A stretch of 64,000 nt of DNA from Pricia antarctica (lineage in GTDB: Bacteria > Bacteroidota > Bacteroidia > Flavobacteriales > Flavobacteriaceae), in the NCBI RefSeq assembly GCF_900101815.1, contig NZ_FNAO01000001.1, positions 310,001-374,000 of the forward strand, read 5' to 3'. The translations under genes were made by a program, and so were the position numbers. The stretch's first letter is position 1. The number at the start of each line of letters is the position of its first letter. The notes below the pieces were generated by a model that saw only the letters and a program-made list of their open reading frames with translations, was not told the origin of the DNA and searched no databases. Positions 34,297 through 42,503 of this stretch are shown here, one piece after another.

Positions 34297-37200
34297 ATGA
34301 AATACCCTAAAAAACAGACTGATACAAGGACGAAAGTACTCAAGAAGCGTTCTTGCCATTTCTCACGGCCAAAATCACTTTACGTTCTGGCCGCATTCTT
34401 GTTGCTCTTCTGTACAAGCGCCTTTGCACAACAAATTGAGATTACGGGCAGCGTTTCGGATTCTGAAGGCGTGCCATTGCCCGGAGCAAGCATCGTTGTC
34501 AAAGGGACCACAAACGGCGCACAAACAGACTTCGATGGGAATTACTTGATCGAAGCCAATACCGACGATATCCTAATGTTTAGTTATATTGGATATGCAC
34601 CACAGGAAATTCCCATTGACAACCAATCCAGCATCAATGTGGTACTTCAAGAAGATTTTGCGACATTGGACGAGGTGGTCGTAACGGGATATGGAAAACA
34701 ATCAAGGGCCAAACTAACTACCTCGGTCGCCAAGTTGGATACCCGGATTCTGGAAACCTCAAGCAGATCAAATGCTGCAACCGCATTACAGGGTACCATT
34801 GCCGGTCTTCGGGTCACCAATACTACAGGACAACCCGGGTCGACCCCAAACATTGTACTGCGCGGAGGCACCAATTTTGACGGCTCAGGTTCCCCGTTGA
34901 TTTTAATCGATGGAATTCCCGGAAGTTTTTATGCCCTGAATTCAGATGACATAGAATCCATTGAGGTATTAAAGGATGCTGCTGCAACGGCAATTTACGG
35001 AGCTCGATCCGCCAATGGAGTGGTCTTGGTTACCACCAAATCAGGGAAGATAGGTCGATCGAATATTAGTTATAAGCAAAAATATAGTGTCAATCGCAAA
35101 AGGGAAACACCGGATTACTTAGGTGCTTCCGATTTTATTAGATACAACCGTCAGGCTGTTCAGTATTATAGACAGGCAACAAATAATGATACGGGTTTTG
35201 CTGCTTTTTTAGATGGGCCTTTAGCTTTTGGCACCGGTGGTAATACTACCGATTCGCCCTTTACCACACAGTTCCTTTCCGATGATAACCGGTATTTGTT
35301 GAACCAACCGGGCTGGAATACGGTAGAAGACCCTCTAAATCCTGGTCAACAAATTTTATTTCTCGAAAATAAGGTAAGCGACAATATCTACCAACCTAGT
35401 CAAACCATAGACCATTATCTCTCTTTTGATGGGGGGAACGAAAAAGGCACGTATTATTTGGGATTAGGTTATTTAGATAACGACGGCCTTATATTAGGTT
35501 CTGGTTTCAAGCGATATTCTGGGAAGTTTTCCGCATCCTATAATATATCCGATAAGTTAAAAGTATCTTCGAATATCCTGTATTCCCATTCTAACTTGAG
35601 CACAAGTCCCTTGGGAGGCGACGACACGGTATTTAGACGATTCTCCGGACAGGCCCCTACATCCAGAACCTACAACAACAACCCTGACGGTACGCTTTCC
35701 GATGATTTGAATCCAGGTACGAACAGTGGGTTCGGAAATCCTTTGTACTATATTGATAAGTTTATCAGAAAAAATTTGGAGCAACGCCTGTCCGCTTCCA
35801 TTATATTAGATTATGATATTACGAAAGACCTGGCCTTTTCATTTACCGGGAGCCATTTTACGATCAATAACCATAACGAAGCTTTCAACAAGGCATTTCT
35901 AGATGGCGGTACATTAATAACCAACAGAAATGCTTCCGCCAGTCTTGACAGAACCTTACGAAATCAATTAACGGCTACCTTAAATTATACCAAATCAATA
36001 AAGGACCATACCTTCAGTCTTCTTCTGGGAGCGGAATATTATAAAAATAACTTTTTTGGATTGAATGCGGCTACGAAAGACTCCCCAACTGATCTTATTT
36101 TCACACTAAATGCAGGTAGTGAGGCAAACGGTGTTCCTTCCAGCTTTGAATCCGAAAACATCATACTGTCTACATTTGGTCGCTTGAACTATGATTTCGC
36201 GGATAAATATTTGGCGAGTTTTACCTATCGCTATGACGGTTCATCGCAATTGGCAAATAATAAATACGGTTTCTTCCCCGGGGTTTCCTTGGGATGGAAT
36301 GTACACAAGGAAGATTTTTTTATGGATTCATCCTTGGGTAAAGTCATTTCAAACTTTAAGCCAAGGTTGAGCTACGGGGTCAATGGCAACCTTTCATCTT
36401 TGGTTCCTGCCGGACAGGCTGATCGTGTAGCGAACTATGTAGTGTTCGGTTCCTATGGTTCCCAAGGTATCTATGATGGTCAAACGGGTTACGCCAATAC
36501 AGGACTCCCTACTTTGGACCTGCAATGGGAACGTTCCACAACGTTTAACGTGGGATTGGATGTATCGTTCTTCGATAATAGATTGACCCTTATCGGTGAT
36601 TACTTCATACGGGATGTAAAGGATAAGATTTCCGATCTTACGTTGCCCTTTTGGACAGGGTTTGGATCCATCCGAACCAACAACGGCACCTTGCGCAATA
36701 AAGGTTTTGAGCTTCAGCTGACCGCCGATGCCATTAGAACCGATGTGGTGCAATGGCAATTAGGGGGAACATTGTCCCACAGCAAGAATTTTGTCGTAAA
36801 ATTACCCGAAAACGATAACGAGCTTAACCGTCAAGGCGGGGTGCAGATCAATGACCCCAATACCGGCGAACAGATATGGGTCGGTGGTCTTCAAGAGGGT
36901 CAGCGTGTAGGCCAAGATTTGGTAACGGCCTATATACAGGATTATGTTTATGCCGATCAAGCGGCCGTTGATGCAGATGCGACCCGACAGGATGAACTAT
37001 TGCCGAATCCCACGCAACGCTATCCGGGGGATGTTGCTTGGGTAGATACAGATGGGGATAATGTCATAAATAGTTTTGATAGGCGTGTCATTGGTCGTAC
37101 AACTCCTGATTTCATCGGTGGCTTCACCTCCAATTTAAAATACAAGAATTTTGGACTGTTCGTCAAGACCGATTTTGCTACGGGACATATTATCTATAAT

Positions 37201-37596
37201 CACATTCGCGGAAAAGGTTTTGGGCAGACCCAAGGGAATTTGAACCAAGACGCCATCGTGTTACAATCATGGACGCCTGAACATCGGAATACCGATGTTC
37301 CTAGATTCGTCTTTGTTGACGCCCAAAGGAATATTTTTAGGGGTAATGAAAGTACGATCAGCAGCCGTTTCTGGGAAAAAGGTGATTATTTGGCGTTACG
37401 TGAGGTAACCTTGAGTTATGATATACCCACGAAGGCTTTTAATGACAAGATAAAGAGGCTGAGCTTATACTTGACCGGCTCTAATTTATATTATTTCAAA
37501 GGATATAGCGGAGATACTCCCGAACAAGGGGGGTTTCAAGCAGGTCAGTTTCCCGTTCCCAGAACATATACTTTAGGACTCAATCTAACTTTTTAA
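34297..37596 (+). CDS. SusC/RagA-type TonB-linked outer-membrane transporter
   Basis: 1099 residues. Signal segment at about 28-45 (SLYVLAAFLLLFCTSAFAQ), a carboxypeptidase-regulatory-like domain (ITGSVSDSEGVPLPGASIVV), the TonB-box region LDEVVVTGYG, a plug domain with IESIEVLKDAAATAIYG, then a long barrel ending TYTLGLNLTF. Imports oligosaccharides or sialosides across the outer membrane with its SusD partner. Placed between sialic acid lyase and epimerase genes, so sialic acid or a sialylated glycan is the likely cargo (compare NanO of other Bacteroidota). Confidence 0.93.
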   Translation: MKYPKKQTDTRTKVLKKRSCHFSRPKSLYVLAAFLLLFCTSAFAQQIEITGSVSDSEGVPLPGASIVVKGTTNGAQTDFDGNYLIEANTDDILMFSYIGYAPQEIPIDNQSSINVVLQEDFATLDEVVVTGYGKQSRAKLTTSVAKLDTRILETSSRSNAATALQGTIAGLRVTNTTGQPGSTPNIVLRGGTNFDGSGSPLILIDGIPGSFYALNSDDIESIEVLKDAAATAIYGARSANGVVLVTTKSGKIGRSNISYKQKYSVNRKRETPDYLGASDFIRYNRQAVQYYRQATNNDTGFAAFLDGPLAFGTGGNTTDSPFTTQFLSDDNRYLLNQPGWNTVEDPLNPGQQILFLENKVSDNIYQPSQTIDHYLSFDGGNEKGTYYLGLGYLDNDGLILGSGFKRYSGKFSASYNISDKLKVSSNILYSHSNLSTSPLGGDDTVFRRFSGQAPTSRTYNNNPDGTLSDDLNPGTNSGFGNPLYYIDKFIRKNLEQRLSASIILDYDITKDLAFSFTGSHFTINNHNEAFNKAFLDGGTLITNRNASASLDRTLRNQLTATLNYTKSIKDHTFSLLLGAEYYKNNFFGLNAATKDSPTDLIFTLNAGSEANGVPSSFESENIILSTFGRLNYDFADKYLASFTYRYDGSSQLANNKYGFFPGVSLGWNVHKEDFFMDSSLGKVISNFKPRLSYGVNGNLSSLVPAGQADRVANYVVFGSYGSQGIYDGQTGYANTGLPTLDLQWERSTTFNVGLDVSFFDNRLTLIGDYFIRDVKDKISDLTLPFWTGFGSIRTNNGTLRNKGFELQLTADAIRTDVVQWQLGGTLSHSKNFVVKLPENDNELNRQGGVQINDPNTGEQIWVGGLQEGQRVGQDLVTAYIQDYVYADQAAVDADATRQDELLPNPTQRYPGDVAWVDTDGDNVINSFDRRVIGRTTPDFIGGFTSNLKYKNFGLFVKTDFATGHIIYNHIRGKGFGQTQGNLNQDAIVLQSWTPEHRNTDVPRFVFVDAQRNIFRGNESTISSRFWEKGDYLALREVTLSYDIPTKAFNDKIKRLSLYLTGSNLYYFKGYSGDTPEQGGFQAGQFPVPRTYTLGLNLTF

Positions 37597-37607
37597 AAAT
37601 CTTCAAC

Positions 37608-39110
37608 ATGAAATATCTATATATAATTATCGTTCTAGTAGCCTTTAGTTCGTGTGAAAAAGAGCTGGAACTCGAAGCCCCAAGTGAACTGACCGTTGCC
37701 GGTTTTTGGGAATCCGAAAATGGTGCACGTGCCGCACATACAGGTCTCTATGGCTCCTTTAGGGGCACAAATAATACCCAATGGCTATTAGGTGAGATAC
37801 GAAGCGATATGTATGGTGGCCAGACTTTCGAGTCGCCGGCCAATGTGGAGCTTATTGAATCGAATATAACCGTATCCACCGCACCCTTTGGAGGTTGGGC
37901 GGGTCTGTATAACGAGATTCATAAGTTGAACGATTTTCTGCTTAATGTGCCGAACATCGAATTCAATAATGAGGCGGATAAAAATCACATGCTGGGCCAA
38001 GCCTATGGAATTCGGGCATTTCATTATTATACCTTGCTAAAAACATGGGGTGCGGTACCCATTAGTACGGAACCTTTGGCCACTACAGACCCTCAAGGTC
38101 TGAGCAAGCCAAGAGCCCCCCAATCCGAGGTTATGGCATTGATAAAGGCCGACATACAGGCCTCTTTGGATGCTTTTGGTTCAGACGGGTCTTATTGGCA
38201 AGACAAGCGCGTCTATTGGTCAAAGGCAGCTACCTTAGGTCTTAAGGGAGATGTCTATATTTGGTCTGGCACTTTGCTGGCCGGTGGCGATGCCGATTAC
38301 ACCGAGGCCAAGAACGCGTTACAGGAGGTTGCTTCCTTAGATGTAGAATTGGCGCCAAATTTTGCCGATCTATGGTCGGTCGACAATGAAAATAATAAAG
38401 AATTTATCTTCGCCTTTCAGTACGAACAGGACCAAGCAACTAATTTCTACAGTTTACTGACAGGGCGAACAACGGAAATACAGCCCCAATTTGATAGCGA
38501 GGGCAATTCGATGTCAGATTTTATAGTCAATGGCGCAAATAGATATGGGCCTTCCGAAAAAACGCTGGTTCTTACCGACGATAATTTAGATGCAAGAAAA
38601 GATGCGACTTTCATTCGCTTATTCACGGATGACAATGGAGGAACCGGCTATCCGACCTTTAATGCCGGTACCTATTTTGGATCGGTTATCAATAAATTTG
38701 GGGGAACTGTGGATGGCAGTATCCGAATTTCCGATAATGATGTGCCTATTTACCGATATGCCGATGTGTTGCTGTTATTGGCCGAGGCCAAAAATTTACT
38801 GGGTGAAGATCCCTCTGGGGAAATTAACCAGATCAGGGAAAGAGCCTATGCCGAAAACTATGAGGCTGCTACCAACGGCTATGTAAATGGCACAAAAGTG
38901 CAAAATACGGAAGCCATTCTGGAAGAAAGGTACAAGGAATTCGTAGCGGAAGGGAAAAGATGGTGGGATTTGAGAAGAGCGGGTGACAGCTATGTCATTG
39001 ACAACGTAAGTTTTTTGAATCCAGGGGATGAATTTAAATTAGTATTGCCCATCACATTAGACATGATCGGTAGAAACCCCTTGCTGGAGCAGACACCGGG
39101 ATATAATTGA
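37608..39110 (+). CDS. SusD/RagB-type glycan-binding lipoprotein
   Basis: 500 residues with a lipoprotein signal (IIIVLVAFSSCEKELELEAP). The SusD N-terminal TPR scaffold is seen in LNDFLLNVPNIEFNNEADKN and IRAFHYYTLLKTWGAVPI; the C-terminal signature is EILEERYKEFVAEGKRWWDL followed by LPITLDMIGRNP. It covers the SusC barrel as the binding lid. Starts 11 bases after susC. A strong bidirectional terminator follows. Confidence 0.93.
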   Translation: MKYLYIIIVLVAFSSCEKELELEAPSELTVAGFWESENGARAAHTGLYGSFRGTNNTQWLLGEIRSDMYGGQTFESPANVELIESNITVSTAPFGGWAGLYNEIHKLNDFLLNVPNIEFNNEADKNHMLGQAYGIRAFHYYTLLKTWGAVPISTEPLATTDPQGLSKPRAPQSEVMALIKADIQASLDAFGSDGSYWQDKRVYWSKAATLGLKGDVYIWSGTLLAGGDADYTEAKNALQEVASLDVELAPNFADLWSVDNENNKEFIFAFQYEQDQATNFYSLLTGRTTEIQPQFDSEGNSMSDFIVNGANRYGPSEKTLVLTDDNLDARKDATFIRLFTDDNGGTGYPTFNAGTYFGSVINKFGGTVDGSIRISDNDVPIYRYADVLLLLAEAKNLLGEDPSGEINQIRERAYAENYEAATNGYVNGTKVQNTEAILEERYKEFVAEGKRWWDLRRAGDSYVIDNVSFLNPGDEFKLVLPITLDMIGRNPLLEQTPGYN

Positions 39111-39137
39111 TATCATTTGTTGAGTTAGTTGAGTAGC

Positions 39138-39173
39138 AAAAAGGTCTTGGCTGAATTAGCCGAGGCCTTTTTT
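39138..39173. terminator. Bidirectional terminator between susD and the GntR gene
   Basis: About 15-bp stem, AAAAAGGTCTTGGCT against AGCCGAGGCCTTTTT, loop GAATT. A-run before and U-run after allow termination from both sides of the convergent pair; it overlaps the GntR stop codon. Confidence 0.85.
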
Positions 39174-39903
39174 ATTTGTTCCCGTCCCTTTTGAAAGTGT
39201 GGTCAAAGTGCGGTTCTAGATGTCGGCGCATGGCATTTCTAAACGTTTCAGGTGTACCTACTTTTAAATTTTCGAATAACATGCGATGGCTAACGAACTG
39301 GCCATCCGAAAAATGATACCCGTCTAGATCGGTATTCTTTGTATCGTTTAAATAGACATAGTTAAAGACGGGAAGTAAAAGATTTTGGAACTTTTGTAAG
39401 GTAATGTTGTGCGACATTTGGTACAGTTTTCCGTGAAAGGCCACCTCTTTGTCCAGCGTAAAACGAATTTTACCGGTACCTGTTGCCTCCTCGGCCTCGA
39501 CGATTTCTTCCAGCTCGTCCATATCTTTTTGGGTCTTGTGCTCAAACAGAAAATCGGCCATGCCCATCTCTAAAATCAGCCTAAATTCGAACAGTTGTTT
39601 CAAAGTATCCTCGCCCAAAAGGGTCGGATCCATCATGCGCGCAAAGTTATTGATGATGTCGGGCCGTTTCAAGGTCATGCCCCTGTGTTTTTTGGAATCT
39701 ATAAGACCCAAGGTGCGTAAACGGAGTAAGGCCTCGCGCACCACCGTCCTGCTTACGCCCAACGACTCGGCGAACTCCAATTCCTTGGGGATGGCATCGC
39801 CGGGCTTGAGTTCGTTCTCCTTAAAAAAGGATAACAGGCGGACTTCCACTTTGTCAACAAGGGATCCGGTATCTACGGGCTTTAGATTTTTTAACTTTTT
39901 CAT
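39172..39903 (-). CDS. GntR-family regulator, FadR/FCD type (probable sialic acid repressor)
   Basis: 243 residues from ATG 39903 (MKKLKNLKPVDTGSLVDKVE); 51 further upstream codons are open but lie in the promoter region. Winged helix-turn-helix: EFAESLGVSRTVVREALLRL. FCD ligand domain with metal-binding residues DKEVAFHGKLY, FVSHRMLFENL and MRRHLEPHF. FCD proteins of sialic acid loci (NanR) sense Neu5Ac; here the ligand is inferred from context. Divergent from the epimerase gene; three matching palindromes with a FadR-like GT-N3-AC core are its likely sites. Confidence 0.85.
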   Translation of the reverse strand: MKKLKNLKPVDTGSLVDKVEVRLLSFFKENELKPGDAIPKELEFAESLGVSRTVVREALLRLRTLGLIDSKKHRGMTLKRPDIINNFARMMDPTLLGEDTLKQLFEFRLILEMGMADFLFEHKTQKDMDELEEIVEAEEATGTGKIRFTLDKEVAFHGKLYQMSHNITLQKFQNLLLPVFNYVYLNDTKNTDLDGYHFSDGQFVSHRMLFENLKVGTPETFRNAMRRHLEPHFDHTFKRDGNK

Positions 39904-40064
39904 CGTGGTTTTGATAGGATGTGAATACCGATTTCCATAGGCAATGATTTTAAATTCCAAAAAAATATGCGCACAAAAATAGGTATAGTTATTTTCTCTT
40001 CCCCATAAAATTGGATGACCGACATTAATTACCTTAGGTCCTACGAAGTTAAGCAAATAATGCT

Positions 40065-40072
40065 TAATTTTG
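40065..40072 (+). promoter_or_regulatory. -7 box of the epimerase operon
   Basis: TAATTTTG, exact consensus, ending two bases before the operator at 40075. Same layout as at 33179-33201. Confidence 0.6.
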
Positions 40073-40074
40073 TA

Positions 40075-40089
40075 TTATGTTATACATAA
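40075..40089. promoter_or_regulatory. GntR-type operator, epimerase-sialidase operon
   Basis: TTATGTTATACATAA, identical to the 15 bases at 33187. It ends three bases before the ATG at 40093 and follows the -7 box. Confidence 0.75.
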
Positions 40090-40092
40090 CAA

Positions 40093-41274
40093 ATGAATTA
40101 CGCTGAGGATTACAAAAACGCACTATTTAACGATGTACTTCCATTTTGGGAGCGAAATTCACTAGATACCCAAAACGGCGGCTATTTCACCTGCCTTGAT
40201 CGAACGGGAAAAGTGTACGATACCGACAAATTCGTTTGGCTTCAAGGCCGGCAGGTGTGGTTGTTCTCCATGCTCTACAATAAAATAGAACAACGGGACT
40301 CGTGGTTGGAAATTGCAAAGTCGGGAGCGGAGTTCCTAAAAAAATACGGTATGGATTCCGATGGCAACTTCTATTTCTCACTGACCCGCGAAGGGAAGCC
40401 CTTGGTACAGCCGTACAATATTTTTTCCGATTGCTTTGCGGCGATGGCTTTCGCGCAATATGCCAAGGCTTCCGGCAACGAGGAATTCAACACCTTGGCC
40501 AAACGCACCTATCTCAATATTCTGGTTCGAAAGGATAATCCGAAAGGAACTTATGAAAAGAGCACCGGCGAACGATCGTTAAAGAACTTCGCCCTTCCTA
40601 TGATTTTGTCGAACCTAGTCTTGGAACTGGAAGACATCCTTAAACCGGAAGAGGTACAGCAGACAATAGATTTTAGTGTCAACGAAGTCATGGAAGTCTT
40701 CCTTCAAAAAGATTCCGGATTGATTTACGAGAACGTGCTTTCCGACGGTTCGCTGAACGATAGCTTTGATGGCCGCCTAATCAATCCCGGCCACGGTATC
40801 GAGGCCATGTGGTTTATGATCGATATCGGCATACGGCAAAACGACCAGGACCTCATCCAAAGGGCAACAGATACCATTATACGGATTTTGGAATATGGAT
40901 GGGACAACGAATTCGGTGGCATCCTCTATTTCAAGGATGCCCAAGGCCATCCGCCCCAACAATTGGAGCATGACCAAAAACTATGGTGGGTGCATTTGGA
41001 AGCCTTGGTCGCTTTATCCAAAGCATATGAACACCATCCAACGAAAAAAATAAAGGACTGGTACGAAAAAGTTCACGAGTACTCGTGGTCGCATTTTCCC
41101 GACCCCGACAACGGGGAGTGGTTCGGCTATTTGAACCGGCAGGGGCAACCCTCATCAACCCTGAAAGGTGGGAAATGGAAAGGGTGCTTTCATGTACCGC
41201 GGGCGTTGTACCAGTGCTGGAAAACCTTTGAACGGATTGAAACCGCTAAAAATTCTATTGTACCATCCAAATAA
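40093..41274 (+). CDS. N-acylglucosamine 2-epimerase
   Basis: 393 residues, an (alpha/alpha)6 barrel of the AGE/renin-binding-protein family: [48 protein letters not shown] and [14 protein letters not shown] carry the conserved His, Arg and Trp positions. Converts N-acetylmannosamine to N-acetylglucosamine in the cytosol, the step after the lyase in the Bacteroidota sialic acid route. First gene of an operon with sialidase and the mutarotase-transporter fusion. Confidence 0.9.
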   Translation: MNYAEDYKNALFNDVLPFWERNSLDTQNGGYFTCLDRTGKVYDTDKFVWLQGRQVWLFSMLYNKIEQRDSWLEIAKSGAEFLKKYGMDSDGNFYFSLTREGKPLVQPYNIFSDCFAAMAFAQYAKASGNEEFNTLAKRTYLNILVRKDNPKGTYEKSTGERSLKNFALPMILSNLVLELEDILKPEEVQQTIDFSVNEVMEVFLQKDSGLIYENVLSDGSLNDSFDGRLINPGHGIEAMWFMIDIGIRQNDQDLIQRATDTIIRILEYGWDNEFGGILYFKDAQGHPPQQLEHDQKLWWVHLEALVALSKAYEHHPTKKIKDWYEKVHEYSWSHFPDPDNGEWFGYLNRQGQPSSTLKGGKWKGCFHVPRALYQCWKTFERIETAKNSIVPSK

Positions 41275-41333
41275 GACTGGAAAACAACAGCTTTATAAAA
41301 ACTCAAATACATCAACTTGATATCTATACGATT

Positions 41334-42467
41334 ATGAAATTATCTCCATTTTTCCTCCTAATTCTTCTGGTTTTTTCCACCAACGCACAAGACCAAGCCT
41401 ATCAAATGGCCGAAGGTCTTGATCATTACGAAGATCTTTTCAATGCGTCGAACAACGATTCGATATCCTGTTTTCGGATTCCTGCACTGGTGACCGCGCC
41501 CAACGGCGATGTTCTTGCGGCCATCGACGAACGGATTCCATCATGTAACGACTTGCGGGGAAGCGACGACATCAACATTGTGCTGCGTAGAAGCACCGAT
41601 AATGGCAAAACGTGGTCGCCTATCGAAACTGTGGTCGATTTCCCGTTGGGCGAATCGGCCTCGGACCCATCGATGATCGTTGACGAAATGACCAACGAAA
41701 TATTCCTGTTCTACAATTTTATGAATCTGGATACGGAAAAAGATATTTACTATCTGCACGTCGTAAAGAGCGACGACAACGGTAAAACCTGGAGCAGGCC
41801 CCAGGACATAACTGATCAGATCGCAAAACCCAAATGGCGCAAAGATTTCAAATTTATTACTTCCGGTCGTGGCATCCAGACCCGCGGCGGTAAACTTTTG
41901 CACTGTATGGTCAACCTGAACAGTGGCATGCATATCTTTGGAAGCGATGATCACGGCAAGAGCTGGTTCTTTATCGACACCCCTATCATGCCCGCCGATG
42001 AATCAAAAATAGTCGAACTGGAAGACGGAAGATGGATGGTCAATGCCAGGGCCAACGATAAACAACGCATTAGATATGTACATATTTCCTCGGATGAAGG
42101 CAAAACATGGACCACGGAACCGGAACCTCAACTCAAAGACCCTGGATGCAACGCAAGTATCATCCGCTATACCTCGATTAAGGACGGCTATAAAAAGAGC
42201 CGAATGTTATTCGCTAACGCTAACTCGGTCGATGAACGCACCAATTTGACGGTTCGCGTGAGCTACGACGAAGGAAAGACTTGGTCAAATGGCAAGACTA
42301 TCTACAGGGGTAGTGCCGCCTATTCGTCGCTTACCATTTTAGACAATGGGAATATAGGTGTGTTCTTTGAGAAGGACGATTACACCCAGAATATGTTTGC
42401 CAGCTTTTCCTTGAACTGGCTGACCGATGGCAAGGACAAATACCGTAAACCCAAGAAAGGGAAATAA
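41334..42467 (+). CDS. Exported sialidase (GH33)
   Basis: 377 residues with a signal peptide (FFLLILLVFSTNAQ). Sialidase signature FRIPALVTAPNGDVLAA gives the first arginine of the triad, followed by the acidic loop near NDLRGSDDINIV. Five Asp-boxes are seen: STDNGKTWS, SDDNGKTWS, SDDHGKSWF, SSDEGKTWT and SYDEGKTWS. The nucleophile Tyr context is GSAAYSSLTILDNGNIGVFF. Releases sialic acid from glycans in the periplasm or at the surface. Bare catalytic domain: no carbohydrate-binding module and no sorting tail. Confidence 0.93.
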   Translation: MKLSPFFLLILLVFSTNAQDQAYQMAEGLDHYEDLFNASNNDSISCFRIPALVTAPNGDVLAAIDERIPSCNDLRGSDDINIVLRRSTDNGKTWSPIETVVDFPLGESASDPSMIVDEMTNEIFLFYNFMNLDTEKDIYYLHVVKSDDNGKTWSRPQDITDQIAKPKWRKDFKFITSGRGIQTRGGKLLHCMVNLNSGMHIFGSDDHGKSWFFIDTPIMPADESKIVELEDGRWMVNARANDKQRIRYVHISSDEGKTWTTEPEPQLKDPGCNASIIRYTSIKDGYKKSRMLFANANSVDERTNLTVRVSYDEGKTWSNGKTIYRGSAAYSSLTILDNGNIGVFFEKDDYTQNMFASFSLNWLTDGKDKYRKPKKGK

Positions 42468-42503
42468 CGTTCACCAGCACCGTGCACTTGATTCAAAACG
42501 ACT

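Noticed and set aside
39904-40056. 51-residue upstream extension of the GntR regulator
   Set aside because: The family begins at MKKLKNLKP; the extension lies in the shared promoter region and has no regulator-like features.
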